Source of the DNA: Virgibacillus siamensis
GTDB lineage: Bacteria; Bacillota; Bacilli; Bacillales; Amphibacillaceae
DNA: 64,000 bases
Reading direction: 5' to 3'
Assembly: GCF_900162695.1 (NCBI RefSeq)
Contig: NZ_FUIH01000007.1
Coordinates: 1,860,001 to 1,924,000, forward strand
Each line of letters begins with the position of its first letter. The first letter of the stretch is position 1. A program made the position numbers and the translations under genes. Shown here piece after piece: positions 1-8,594 of the stretch. The notes beneath the pieces are model-generated. The model ran no database searches, had not been told where the DNA came from, and worked only from the letters and a program-made list of their open reading frames with translations.

Positions 1-408
1 TTTCGGATTTGGCAAATCTTCTGCAACTAACCAATACATATATGCCAAATATTTATTCATTTCATCTTTTGATGCATTTTCACTCATATTCGGTAACTTT
101 TTCAATTGCTTTTTTACTTTTTTTTCATTGTCATGAACGCTTTTACCCGCAAACATACCTGGCTTTTGTGAAACAAAGCCAGATACATCTGTCGGGATTG
201 GCTGTACCTGTTCTAAAATAGTGTTATTTTGTGATTCATTATCAGCCTCTGACGAATCACTGCCTTCTTTTGATTTTGCTGCAGTATCTTCCCCATTGGA
301 TACTTCTGTATCAGTAGCATTTTCTTCGTCATCTTTATCGTCACTGCAACCTGCAATAATAAAAATCATAGATACTATTAAGAACATATAGAATATCTTT
401 TTAGACAT
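1..408 (-). CDS. Lipoprotein next to the Tad locus, N-terminal part only
   Basis: The gene runs off the left edge, so only about 136 residues are visible. It starts with a lipoprotein signal peptide (MSKKIFYMFLIVSMIFIIAGC); the lipobox IIAGC puts the lipid-bearing Cys near residue 21. An acidic Asp/Glu/Ser-rich linker follows (to about residue 55), then a basic segment ending LAYMYWLVAEDLPNP. A strong AAGGGGA ribosome site precedes the ATG. It lies 44 bp downstream of the pilin gene on the same strand. In related Bacillaceae, lipoproteins with a von Willebrand factor A domain often sit here; the domain itself lies outside the window, so that identity is an inference from position. Confidence 0.7.
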   Translation of the reverse strand, partial: MSKKIFYMFLIVSMIFIIAGCSDDKDDEENATDTEVSNGEDTAAKSKEGSDSSEADNESQNNTILEQVQPIPTDVSGFVSQKPGMFAGKSVHDNEKKVKKQLKKLPNMSENASKDEMNKYLAYMYWLVAEDLPNPK

Positions 409-452
409 GTAGTAAAGGTCCCCTTATTTCTTACAATATAATCTATATTTAG

Positions 453-662
453 TTAGCCAATATCTTCGATTAGCTCATTAAACTTATCAACAAGGGTATC
501 TCCAAAATCCCCACCACTGAATGCCTGAGAAACAACACCAACTAGAATAACAATTACCGCTGCAATACCAATCCACTCAAGTGTTTGAGATCCTTTTTCA
601 TCCTGCTTTAATTCCTCAACTCTGTTCATAGCCTTTGCGTAAATTCCATTCATAAATTTCAT
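453..662 (-). CDS. flp: Flp-type (type IVb) prepilin
   Basis: A 69-residue protein with the layout of Flp pilins: a charged N-terminal leader (residues 1-24), the processing site G24|SQTLE29 with Glu at position +5, then one hydrophobic helix (residues 31-48) and a short hydrophilic tail. The leader would be removed by a prepilin peptidase and the mature subunit assembled into a thin pilus by the TadABC machinery encoded just upstream. It is last but one in the leftward operon, 19 bp after tadC, with an AGGAGGAATT ribosome site. No prepilin peptidase gene is visible in this window. Confidence 0.85.
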   Translation of the reverse strand: MKFMNGIYAKAMNRVEELKQDEKGSQTLEWIGIAAVIVILVGVVSQAFSGGDFGDTLVDKFNELIEDIG

Positions 663-681
663 TTAAAATTCCTCCTAGTTT

Positions 682-1617
682 TTAAAATAAATTAAAAATA
701 CTATTTTCACCCATCAACATATTCATGATCATTAAGCCAGCGATCATTAATATGGAAACAGGTGCGATTAAAAATGTTGTTACCAATGTTACTTTCGGCG
801 ATGCTTTTGCCGCCAACTCTTTCACTTGTTCCTGCCGTATTTTCCTTAACTCTTCCGCTTGAATTTTGAACGTTTTTGCTATCGGTATTCCAAGGTCCAT
901 TCCTTGTATAAGTGCCTTTATCAATGATTGAAATTCTTCATTATCGTTTCGTTTCAGCAGTTCACGATATGCTTTTTCTCTTGGAACACCAAGGTCGATT
1001 TCCTGATTGAATCGTGTGAACTCTTCACGAATTGGACCGTCGAAATATCGAATCACCTCCCTTAATGCATGATCCAGACTAACTCCCGCCTGTAAACTGG
1101 TACTTACCGTATCCATAAAATCGGGCAAGTCTCTTCGAATTAACGTTTGACGTTTCTTTGCCTCCCTTCGTACCAGAATAATCGGTATGAAATAACCGAT
1201 TAGTGGATTAAATATAATCATATATTGAGAGAATGGCAGGCCAATAACCATGGATAACAATCCGGAAAAGAAACCGATAATAAATAAAAACATTTTCAAT
1301 CCCTGAAAACGGGAAACAGTCAGTTTTAATGGGTTTCCGGATTTTCTCAGCCATTCTTCCACCATATGGTTCTCACTGAAAAAATTAATTCTTTGCCCCA
1401 AATCCGCAAAATCGTCGGCATAATTTGTGATACGACTAAAAAGTTCAGCTCTTCGGTTTTTCTTTTTTACTTTTTTCTCAAATGGATCGATGTGTGTTAC
1501 ATCTGCAACATGATCGATTGCAAATCTTTTCTCACGAAGAAAACTCCAGAAGTGTTTCATTGCAATCAGACAGCAGAACCAAAAAGCAATTATTGTTAAA
1601 ATTATTAATGCATCCAT
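682..1617 (-). CDS. tadC: Tad pilus inner-membrane platform protein TadC
   Basis: 311 residues, of the type II secretion F (GspF) family. There is an N-terminal membrane helix (residues 3-22), a cytoplasmic stretch, two helices near residues 108-150, a GspF core with the conserved segment LPDFMDTVSTSLQAGVSLDHA, and a C-terminal helix pair. With TadB it forms the membrane platform on which the TadA ATPase drives pilin assembly. It starts 3 bp after the tadB stop, so translation is probably coupled. TadB/TadC naming follows gene order and pairing. Confidence 0.85.
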   Translation of the reverse strand: MDALIILTIIAFWFCCLIAMKHFWSFLREKRFAIDHVADVTHIDPFEKKVKKKNRRAELFSRITNYADDFADLGQRINFFSENHMVEEWLRKSGNPLKLTVSRFQGLKMFLFIIGFFSGLLSMVIGLPFSQYMIIFNPLIGYFIPIILVRREAKKRQTLIRRDLPDFMDTVSTSLQAGVSLDHALREVIRYFDGPIREEFTRFNQEIDLGVPREKAYRELLKRNDNEEFQSLIKALIQGMDLGIPIAKTFKIQAEELRKIRQEQVKELAAKASPKVTLVTTFLIAPVSILMIAGLMIMNMLMGENSIFNLF

Positions 1618-1620
1618 AAA

Positions 1621-2550
1621 CTACACCTTTATATTCGTAATTTTTCGAATCAGGAAAAACGATAAAAGAATTGCGACAATAAATATAACCAATATAATTA
1701 AGCCGAATCCTGAAAATAGTGGTTCAATAAAACCATCAATTACATTATTCATGACCAACAGCAGGAATATGGGCAATGCAGGTACAATAAAAGATATATA
1801 TTTTTCTTCAGAAGTCATCGTTTTGATAACTTGATCTAGTACCTTTCGTTCTTCAAACGTATCCGCCATTGTATCCAGTGTTAATGCCAGGTTTCCACCT
1901 GTCTTTTTCTGAATCAGGAGGGTAGCGATAAATAGATTAAAATCCCTTGATTTATTCCGCTTTTGCACGGACCGGAAAGTCTTTTCCATCGTCACTCCGA
2001 GTTTTAATTCATTCGAGATTCGTTTAAATTCATCGCCTGCCGGGGCCGAAACCTCCCGTGCTACGATATCAATCCCCTGGTTTATGGTCAATCCGGATCT
2101 TGCAGCATTACCAAGTATCCTGCAAATTTCACCCAATTGTTCATTAAAACGGATTTCATAATTATTTTTTCTGAAGTAAAACAGTAAATAATTTGCTACA
2201 AAAAGTAACAGTATTGGCAACAATATCGCCACCGGAATCGGCATCCCAAATACTGAATAGAACAAAACAAATATTGTCAAATAACCAGCTATTAAAATAC
2301 CTATGTATTCTGAAGGAAGGAGCTTTAAATTGGCATTTTGCAGTTTATTGTGCAATGCTTGGGACGACTCTTTTTCATCAAAATTGTCACCCCATTTACT
2401 TATAAAGCTCTTACGTTCCTCTTCCGGGAACCATTGTCTGACCTTCTGTTTCCATTCCTTTTTCTGGGTGCGATACCCTAAATAATAGTAACCGAATAAC
2501 AGTAGAGAAAGTACAGCTAAACTATAAAGTATGGACACTGCTATATTCAT
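1621..2550 (-). CDS. tadB: Tad pilus inner-membrane platform protein TadB
   Basis: 309 residues, GspF family. There is an N-terminal membrane helix (residues 5-24), a pair of helices at about residues 82-125, the GspF domain with LGEICRILGNAARSGLTINQ and the KKTGGNLALTLDTMADTF segment, and two C-terminal helices. The gene overlaps the end of tadA by 29 bp, which points to coupled translation. It is the partner of TadC in the pilus assembly platform. Confidence 0.85.
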   Translation of the reverse strand: MNIAVSILYSLAVLSLLLFGYYYLGYRTQKKEWKQKVRQWFPEEERKSFISKWGDNFDEKESSQALHNKLQNANLKLLPSEYIGILIAGYLTIFVLFYSVFGMPIPVAILLPILLLFVANYLLFYFRKNNYEIRFNEQLGEICRILGNAARSGLTINQGIDIVAREVSAPAGDEFKRISNELKLGVTMEKTFRSVQKRNKSRDFNLFIATLLIQKKTGGNLALTLDTMADTFEERKVLDQVIKTMTSEEKYISFIVPALPIFLLLVMNNVIDGFIEPLFSGFGLIILVIFIVAILLSFFLIRKITNIKV

Positions 2551-3892
2551 AATCTGCCTCCTCTACTGGGGTAAAGAAATCCATATCCAGATCAATTCCA
2601 AAAACCTTCAAGTGTGGCATGCATTTCGGGATAATCCCAGTTGGTGTGAAGTAGCCCTTAATATTTCCTTCACTATCAACACCTGTACGCTGGAACCTAA
2701 ATATATCCCGGATTTCGATTTTGTTTCCTTCCGTCTTTTCCACTTCAGATATATTAGTAATTTTACGGGTTCCATCGGTAAGTCGCTGTGCTTGAACAAT
2801 ATAGTCCAATGCACCGGCTATGTAATCACGAATAACATGTGTAGGAAGATCCATACCCGCCATAACAACCATCCCTTCAACACGGTTAACCGCATCTGTT
2901 GGTGTGTTCGCGTGGACGGTTGTCAATGAACCTTCGTGACCAGTATTCATTGCCTGAAGCATGTCGAATGCTTCCGCACCACGCACCTCACCGACTATGA
3001 TTCTATCGGGACGCATTCGCAGCGAGTTTTTAACAAGATTTCGAATTGTAACCTCCCCGCTGCCTTCAACGTTTGGCGGACGGGCCTCCATCCCCACAAC
3101 ATTAGGTCGATCAAGTCTGAGTTCCGCTGAATCTTCAATTGTTATAACCCGTTCACCAAGCGGTATCGATTTAGCCATTGCATTCAGCAAAGTGGTTTTA
3201 CCACTACCGGTTCCACCGGAGATTAATACACTTAGTTTTGTTTCCACCAATGCTTGCAGAAATATAGACATCTGCTGTGTAAACGTATCATATTCCTGTA
3301 AATCATCCATCAGAAAAGGTGTCTTTCGAAATTTTCGAATGGAAAGAATTGTTCCTCCCAGACTAATTGGAGCAATAACGGCATTTACCCGACTTCCATC
3401 CGGCAATCTGGCATCAACCATAGGCGAACTTTCATCAATTCTTCTTCCCAAAGGTGCAACCACACGATCAACAATATGCCGAACGTGCGACTCATCTTTA
3501 AATGATACATTCACCCGTTCCAGCCTGCCTTTTCGTTCCACGTAAATTTCTGTTGGTGCATTGACAAGTATTTCCGTAATGGAATCATCTTTCAACAATG
3601 GTTCCAATGGACCAAAGCCAACACTCTCATCAATTAACATGGATAGAAGAGATTCTTTATCCTGGCGTGGAATTACTACCTTTTCCTCTGACATAAACTG
3701 ATTGATAAACCGTTCAATCTTCAACCGTTTATCCGATTCATTCAGCCTTGTAATTTGTTCGAGATTCACTTCCGTCAAAAGCCTGGTCTTATAATGTTCG
3801 ACTAATTCATCTATATAGCCGCGGTTGGACACAAAACTAGTATCGATGTCATTATCTGGTTTATTAGCTGTACTTCTTTGAAAGAGGGACAT
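2522..3892 (-). CDS. tadA: Tad pilus assembly ATPase TadA/CpaF
   Basis: 456 residues, a secretion ATPase of the CpaF type. The N-terminal half (residues 25-200) is the usual all-helical plus sensor region; the P-loop is GGTGSGKTT at 226-234, followed by the Asp/Glu box (VITIEDSAEL), the Walker B region PDRIIVGEVRGAEAFDML and the His box TTVHANTP. It powers Flp pilin polymerisation from the cytoplasmic face of TadB/TadC. It is 18 bp downstream of tadZ. All ATPase motifs are intact and the length is normal for the family. Confidence 0.93.
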   Translation of the reverse strand: MSLFQRSTANKPDNDIDTSFVSNRGYIDELVEHYKTRLLTEVNLEQITRLNESDKRLKIERFINQFMSEEKVVIPRQDKESLLSMLIDESVGFGPLEPLLKDDSITEILVNAPTEIYVERKGRLERVNVSFKDESHVRHIVDRVVAPLGRRIDESSPMVDARLPDGSRVNAVIAPISLGGTILSIRKFRKTPFLMDDLQEYDTFTQQMSIFLQALVETKLSVLISGGTGSGKTTLLNAMAKSIPLGERVITIEDSAELRLDRPNVVGMEARPPNVEGSGEVTIRNLVKNSLRMRPDRIIVGEVRGAEAFDMLQAMNTGHEGSLTTVHANTPTDAVNRVEGMVVMAGMDLPTHVIRDYIAGALDYIVQAQRLTDGTRKITNISEVEKTEGNKIEIRDIFRFQRTGVDSEGNIKGYFTPTGIIPKCMPHLKVFGIDLDMDFFTPVEEADYEYSSVHTL

Positions 3893-3910
3893 GATACCAC
3901 CACCTGTTTA

Positions 3911-5038
3911 TTATTTCAGCATGGAGTGAACCCATTTATGTATATCTTTTGCCACTGGAGTCATTTTCTTTTCCTGTGGCACCTTACGTAATGGTTCACC
4001 CTGATTGATATATGCTTGAACGTGTTTTATATCCTTTCTGATTTCCGCTGCTATTCCATAGGATACAAATCGTTCCATATCTTTCTTTGTCAGTTCTTTT
4101 TCTTTACCTTTAAAGTTCATGACAAATTCCATTCGATCTTCCGTAATAATCCCTAAACGTTGGAATAATGTTTCCACACTTTTTAGTACACTAATCGCTA
4201 CTGTATCGATATTCATAACATAATAGATTCGATGTGCTTCTTCCAATACGGTAAATGTTTTCTCATCCATTGAGACTGGCAGATCAACAACAATGAAATC
4301 ATAGCTGCGTTTTGCGGCGCGCAGCAGTTTTAGAATAAAGTTTTCGTTGATTTTTTCCGCCAGTTCAGCATCCCTTGGACTAACTAATACGTTTAACTCG
4401 GAATGTTCTTCTTTTTCGGAGACATTTCTAATATGATGTTCTCCAATTTCATCTATTACTGGCAACAAATCGATAATTGACCGGTTGCTTTCGATTCCCA
4501 AAAAGGTTTCAGCACCGCCATATTGAAGATTCAAGTCGATAAACAGAACTTTCGCCGTTGATTCAAGTTTCAATGTTTGGGCAAATGTTGTGCTTATTAA
4601 GGATTTCCCGGTACCACCGCTACCGCTGTAGAATGCAAATACCTTTCCCCCACCGCGTTTAAAGCTGTCAGCAGTTTTGTCATCCCGGCTCCCCGCTTCT
4701 CTCGACATCGCCTCAAGTCTTTCCATGAAAATAAGCTCTTCACCCGGAAGTACATAAAACTCGGAAACTCCTAATCTAATAAGACCTCTTAACAATTCAA
4801 AATCCTCTTGATCATTTATACAAATAATAGATGCATTCGGATTTTCTGCCAGAACAATCTGTGCATCATCAACAGCTGACTTACCTTCGTTCACAATAAT
4901 GATTAATTGTGCATTATATTTGGTTAAATCGGCTGCTGAAACAAAATGCAATTGAAAAGATTCGTTAATTTTCTCATTTAACGAAGCAATTAATTCTTCG
5001 TTGTTTCCTAAAACATAAATGTCATTAACTATACTCAT
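3911..5038 (-). CDS. tadZ: TadZ/CpaE-like pilus localisation ATPase
   Basis: 375 residues. The N-terminal 115 residues look like an atypical receiver-like domain, with no obvious phosphoacceptor triad. A MinD/ParA-type ATPase follows, with a deviant P-loop SGSGGTGKS at about 138-146 and the switch segment KVLFIDLNLQYGG. TadZ/CpaE proteins place the Tad machine at its site on the membrane. It sits between cpaB and tadA. The spacing to both neighbours is under 40 bp, so one transcript is likely. Confidence 0.85.
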   Translation of the reverse strand: MSIVNDIYVLGNNEELIASLNEKINESFQLHFVSAADLTKYNAQLIIIVNEGKSAVDDAQIVLAENPNASIICINDQEDFELLRGLIRLGVSEFYVLPGEELIFMERLEAMSREAGSRDDKTADSFKRGGGKVFAFYSGSGGTGKSLISTTFAQTLKLESTAKVLFIDLNLQYGGAETFLGIESNRSIIDLLPVIDEIGEHHIRNVSEKEEHSELNVLVSPRDAELAEKINENFILKLLRAAKRSYDFIVVDLPVSMDEKTFTVLEEAHRIYYVMNIDTVAISVLKSVETLFQRLGIITEDRMEFVMNFKGKEKELTKKDMERFVSYGIAAEIRKDIKHVQAYINQGEPLRKVPQEKKMTPVAKDIHKWVHSMLK

Positions 5039-5075
5039 TTGTGTCCTCCAACTACATTGCTATGTGCTTCAATTA

Positions 5076-5867
5076 TTACTTATCACTTTTTTTGTTTTCA
5101 TCTTTACCAGAATCTTTTTGCTGTTCTTTTTTCTTATCTTTTGAATCCTTGGATTCGTTTTTCTTCTTATCATTTGTTTTCTCGTTATCGGATTCCTTTT
5201 TCGCTTCCTCTTCTTCAGATTCAGAAGTTTGCTGTTCATTTGATTGCTGTTCCTGCATTTGACCCACACTTGATTTAACAATTCTTAGGCTGTCAGCATA
5301 GTTTTGCATATGTATTAATTCAGGAACTTTTTCAAACGGAACTTCCAGTTGTACCCCTTGAAATTTCCCTTTTTTCTTAGCCACTCTGGCTACCTTAACA
5401 TCCTTCATGAAAACTTCAGTTACCGGCTTTTCCTCAAAACTATGCGAAACAATGATATCGACTCGATCAAGTGCAATTAACTCCTCATCAAAGAATACCT
5501 TTTCAGATTTTATCAAGGTAATCAATCTGTTTCCGGCCTCTGTAACGGTTGATGCTTCCTTTAAAATGTTTTTCGTGATAATGTCGCCTTTATCCACAGG
5601 GACTACCGCAACTTTTCCTACCAACGTGTCAGGGTTTGTTATGTGTTCATCACGAAGATATTTTTTAGGTATCTCATCGGTTGTAATATCATCTGGTGTT
5701 ATTACCGATCTTGAAGAAATATCATCTTTCGCGACATATATCGTCACAATTGTCCCCAGATTGCTGTTCAAAGCCTGAACTTTTTTCAATACCAGGAAAC
5801 CTGATACCAATGCTAATACAAGTGCAATGAGAAAAAATATTATTGCCTTTCTTTTCGATTCAAGCAT
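5076..5867 (-). CDS. cpaB: CpaB-like Tad pilus protein with SAF domain
   Basis: 263 residues and first gene of the leftward Tad operon. An N-terminal membrane anchor (residues 8-27) is followed by a SAF/CpaB domain (about 42-105, containing VYVAKDDISSRSVITPDDI) and an RcpC-like extracytoplasmic part (to about 205). The last 50 residues are an extremely charged Lys/Glu/Asp/Ser tail of low complexity, which may contact the cell wall; that role is inferred. In Gram-negative species CpaB/RcpC is linked to the periplasmic part of the pilus; here it must act outside a single membrane. Confidence 0.82.
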   Translation of the reverse strand: MLESKRKAIIFFLIALVLALVSGFLVLKKVQALNSNLGTIVTIYVAKDDISSRSVITPDDITTDEIPKKYLRDEHITNPDTLVGKVAVVPVDKGDIITKNILKEASTVTEAGNRLITLIKSEKVFFDEELIALDRVDIIVSHSFEEKPVTEVFMKDVKVARVAKKKGKFQGVQLEVPFEKVPELIHMQNYADSLRIVKSSVGQMQEQQSNEQQTSESEEEEAKKESDNEKTNDKKKNESKDSKDKKKEQQKDSGKDENKKSDK

Positions 5868-6044
5868 TCATTGACCCTCTTTCCCTTCATTAAATAAGAC
5901 ATAATTATAGCTTTATTCAAGGTTTATATATACTACATGATTACATAAATTTAAAATATGTCAATTTGGTTACAATGGGCAGTAAGAATTATGTAGTTGC
6001 TTCTTCTTATACCTTTAATGCAAAAATGTTAAACCTCTGTAACA

Positions 6045-6088
6045 AATCAGACAAAAAATAGTTATTAATAACTATTTTTTGTCTGATT
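6045..6088. repeat. 44-bp perfect palindrome without loop
   Basis: Two 22-bp arms (6045-6066 and 6067-6088) are exact reverse complements, beginning AATCAGACAAAAAATAG on each strand and meeting at TTAA. It lies in the spacer between the divergent cpaB and the gene at 6284. The A6/T6 runs sit inside the arms, not after the stem, so it is not a typical intrinsic terminator for either gene. Function unknown. Confidence 0.8.
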
Positions 6089-6166
6089 AACTTATTATTA
6101 AATAGGCATTATGTTTCATTATAGTTCTTTTTATCTATTTTTAATTATTGTGTATCTTGTGACATT

Positions 6167-6184
6167 TATCTCGAATTCGAGATA
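6167..6184 (+). promoter_or_regulatory. Candidate MhqR-type operator with overlapping promoter
   Basis: The 18-bp perfect palindrome TATCTCGAATTCGAGATA matches, from memory, the inverted repeat described for the quinone-sensing MarR repressor MhqR of B. subtilis (tATCTcgaAtTCgAGATa). A possible promoter TTGTGA (6157-6162), 17 bp, AGATAT (6180-6185) would have its spacer and -10 covered by the site. The next genes rightwards are a 10-codon ORF and the 97-residue protein at 6284. Confidence 0.55.
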
Positions 6185-6229
6185 TTTTTTTAGTAGTAAG
6201 GAACCAATCATTTATTGGAGGAAATTGGC

Positions 6230-6262
6230 ATGGTTTTCGCTTTGATTATTATCAAAAGATAA
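6230..6262 (+). CDS. Possible 10-residue leader peptide
   Basis: ATG with a strong GGAGG site 8 bp upstream opens a reading frame of ten residues (MVFALIIIKR) that ends 21 bp before the next gene. It lies directly downstream of the MhqR-like operator. It could be a leader peptide, the remnant of a lost gene, or chance. Coding status cannot be judged from length. Confidence 0.3.
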   Translation: MVFALIIIKR

Positions 6263-6283
6263 ACGGAAAGAAAGGATGATAAA

Positions 6284-6577
6284 ATGACAAAAGGAAGCAA
6301 GAAAGAATATCGTGATTTTTCCAATGTGAAAAATGTCCGGGAAAACCTGATCCCCGAAGAATTTCCGGAGGGGCCGTTTGGATCTTCCATCAATGACGAA
6401 GAGCCGCCATATACGAAATCAACCCCATGGACGGAAGGGCAACGGCGGCAAAGCGCCTTTATCTATCCGGATAAACTGCAGCACGATGATTTGCCGAGAC
6501 AAACACCCGGAGCTCATCCGCTGCATGATGAACCCGGTGATCAAACGAATGATGTGGATGACATTGATGAGGATTAG
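6284..6577 (+). CDS. Small hydrophilic protein of unknown function
   Basis: 97 residues, not recognised with confidence. It is soluble, with no signal peptide or membrane helix, rich in Pro, Asp, Glu and Gln, and ends in an acidic tail (QTNDVDDIDED). Similar short Pro-rich cytosolic proteins exist in Bacillaceae as conserved hypotheticals. The start is fixed by AAAGGATG 6 bp upstream. It ends in a strong bidirectional terminator. The MhqR-like operator about 100 bp upstream suggests induction by electrophiles or quinones, which is an inference. Confidence 0.65.
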   Translation: MTKGSKKEYRDFSNVKNVRENLIPEEFPEGPFGSSINDEEPPYTKSTPWTEGQRRQSAFIYPDKLQHDDLPRQTPGAHPLHDEPGDQTNDVDDIDED

Positions 6578-6602
6578 CAGCAGTTCCTGATGGACTGCTG
6601 CT
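6576..6602. terminator. Bidirectional terminator between convergent genes
   Basis: Arms AGCAGCAGT (6576-6584) and ACTGCTGCT (6594-6602) form a 9-bp stem with a 9-nt loop, followed by TTTATTTA. The left arm overlaps the stop codon of the gene at 6284; yutD converges from the right. Confidence 0.8.
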
Positions 6603-6603
6603 T

Positions 6604-6879
6604 TTATTTATCCACTTTTTTCATAATGAAATATGCACAGCCAAAATTGCAATACTCATAAAGATAATCATCCAATGTACTGATTTTTGTATCGAATGCA
6701 GCTTTGGGGTTCTGGTCATCATAAAACCCCTTTAATCGGAGTTGTTCGTATCCCCAGTCGCCTACGATGAAATCATACTTTGACAGGATATCAGAATATC
6801 GCTCATTCAGACGGTCTTCCTGAAAACCATCTTTAACATTTTCAATTATTTCGTAGGTCTTGCCTTGTATTTCAATCAA
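6604..6879 (-). CDS. yutD: YutD family protein
   Basis: 91 residues of the YutD family (DUF1027), function unknown. The family signature YEYCNFGCAYFIMKK is at the C-terminus, with the two Cys conserved. It starts with TTG (6877-6879) behind GAGGTGA. It is divergent from the YhcN-like lipoprotein, as expected from the yut/yun gene order of B. subtilis. Confidence 0.85.
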   Translation of the reverse strand: MIEIQGKTYEIIENVKDGFQEDRLNERYSDILSKYDFIVGDWGYEQLRLKGFYDDQNPKAAFDTKISTLDDYLYEYCNFGCAYFIMKKVDK

Positions 6880-7019
6880 TTACACGTCACCTCGCAAAAA
6901 GCTGTCTTTAGTTTATCACATTTTCTTACTGTTGCAACCAGCAATTCATTATTAATTGGTATGATTTTTTTTAATTTCAACAAACTAAAGCCATAGTAAA
7001 AATTCGGAGGCTGATAAAA

Positions 7020-7577
7020 ATGACCAGAATGTTATTGCTTTCTCTCCTGTTGATAAGTGCGGCATTGGCAGGCTGCGCCAATAATGATAACCCAGACAAT
7101 GCAACTGATGAACGGGATCAGATTACAGATGAACTTGATCCTTCCAATGAAAGTGCACCCGGAAACTCGGAACAAGATAAGAAACTTGGTTATGTGCGGT
7201 ATACGAAAGATCAATTAAATAATGATGCAGAGCGTGATCATTCGGTGCGTATCGATCGCACCAAACTGGCAAACATGATTACCCGGATTATTCTTCGGAA
7301 TGACGGATTTGAGGAAGTCGCTACACTTGTGACCGACAAAGAAGTGTTAATTGCTTATGATAAAAACGATCAATTGAAAGAAAAAGAAGCGGCGGAGATT
7401 GCCAAAAAAACAGCCGTATCTGCTGTTCCGGGTTATTTCCATGTGTATGTATCTGGAGATGATACACTGATTCAGGATATCCACAGTTTGCATAATTCCA
7501 ATGTACAGGACGACAGTTATGACAACACTCTTGACATTATCATCCGTGAGATGAAGAAATCGCCACAAGGTGATTAA
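7020..7577 (+). CDS. yutC: YhcN/YlaJ-family sporulation lipoprotein (YutC-like)
   Basis: 185 residues. A lipoprotein signal ends in the lipobox ALAGC (Cys about residue 19), then an acidic linker, then a YhcN/YlaJ domain (residues about 75-175) with KLANMITRIILRNDGFEEVATLVTDKEVLIAYD. Family members are lipoproteins of spores or forespores. A CGGAGG site precedes the ATG. It lies 42 bp before the LytH-like endopeptidase, so the two are probably co-expressed during sporulation. Confidence 0.8.
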   Translation: MTRMLLLSLLLISAALAGCANNDNPDNATDERDQITDELDPSNESAPGNSEQDKKLGYVRYTKDQLNNDAERDHSVRIDRTKLANMITRIILRNDGFEEVATLVTDKEVLIAYDKNDQLKEKEAAEIAKKTAVSAVPGYFHVYVSGDDTLIQDIHSLHNSNVQDDSYDNTLDIIIREMKKSPQGD

Positions 7578-7619
7578 TCATACAAAACTGCCGTGATAAG
7601 GAGGTGGAAATTAAATTAT

Positions 7620-8588
7620 ATGAAATATGTTAAAAAATGTATTCTGTTTGCCTTGACTGCTGCCTTTCTGCTCCATGCGCAATCTGTTCATGCTGAGGAT
7701 AAGGATGAGGAATTATTTGATGAGCGTATGGCACTTTATAAAAAAACGGAGGCAGTTACACAATTGCCATGGTATTATATTGCAGCAATCGATCAATACG
7801 AACGGAATAGCAAAAAAGATGATGAAGAAGAGAAGCTTATTTCGATATCCATTCCTCCCGAAATCTGGTTCGGAATCGGTAACAGTTCCAAAATAAAGGC
7901 CGAAAATTTTATTCAGTTCTTCCATGGTAAAGGCCGTGATGGAAACGGTAATGGGAAGGCTAATCCGAATAATCCGGAAGATGCGCTTTTTACAATGGCC
8001 AATATCATTATGGAATATGGACCAACAAAAGATGAGGTAAAAATTGCACTTTGGAATTTTTACCACCGGGATTTAACTGTTCAGACAATCATGAACACGG
8101 CAAAAGTCTTCCGCAAATTTAAAACAATTGAGCTGAAGGACCGGGATTTTCCGGTTTCCACCAAATATAATTACAGCTACCGCAGCACATGGGGGGATCG
8201 TCGGGGTTTCGGAGGTCTGCGAATACATGAAGGTACAGATATTTTTGCCGATTATGGCACTCCGGTGAAATCAACCACATATGGTGTTATTGAGATGATG
8301 GGCTGGAATCTGTACGGCGGCTGGCGTATCGGGATTCGCGACATCTACAATATTTATCATTATTACGGACACATGAGCGGGTATAATGATGATATTGAAG
8401 TTGGACAAGTTGTTAAGCCTGGTGATCTGCTTGGTAAAGTCGGTTCCACCGGTTATGGGCCACCCGGAACATCCGGCAAATTTCCGCCACACCTGCATTA
8501 TGGGATGTATAAAGATAATGGATACAGCGAATGGTCATTCGACCCTTATCCGTATTTGAGAAAATGGGAGCGTATGGCGAAGGATTAG
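7620..8588 (+). CDS. lytH: LytH-like M23 endopeptidase (YunA)
   Basis: 322 residues. I chose ATG 7620 because AAGGAGGTGG lies 12 bp upstream; a GTG at 7593 is in frame but has no site. There is a signal peptide (KCILFALTAAFLLHAQSVHA), an N-terminal helical region, then an M23 LytM domain with the zinc ligands in GGLRIHEGTDIFADYG and FPPHLHYGMYK, and the Tyr/His segment IYHYYGHMSGY. LytH of B. subtilis is an L-Ala-D-Glu endopeptidase that trims spore cortex muropeptides. Gene order supports this role. Confidence 0.85.
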   Translation: MKYVKKCILFALTAAFLLHAQSVHAEDKDEELFDERMALYKKTEAVTQLPWYYIAAIDQYERNSKKDDEEEKLISISIPPEIWFGIGNSSKIKAENFIQFFHGKGRDGNGNGKANPNNPEDALFTMANIIMEYGPTKDEVKIALWNFYHRDLTVQTIMNTAKVFRKFKTIELKDRDFPVSTKYNYSYRSTWGDRRGFGGLRIHEGTDIFADYGTPVKSTTYGVIEMMGWNLYGGWRIGIRDIYNIYHYYGHMSGYNDDIEVGQVVKPGDLLGKVGSTGYGPPGTSGKFPPHLHYGMYKDNGYSEWSFDPYPYLRKWERMAKD

Positions 8589-8594
8589 AGTCCT

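Noticed and set aside
2961..3545. Long + strand frame opposite tadA
   Set aside because: Shadow of a highly conserved ATPase gene; Ser/Thr/Arg-rich translation typical of antisense frames.
6167..6184. LexA/SOS box reading of the palindrome
   Set aside because: The Bacillus SOS box is CGAACnnnnGTTCG; this site has CGAATTCG without the 4-bp spacer and fits MhqR better.
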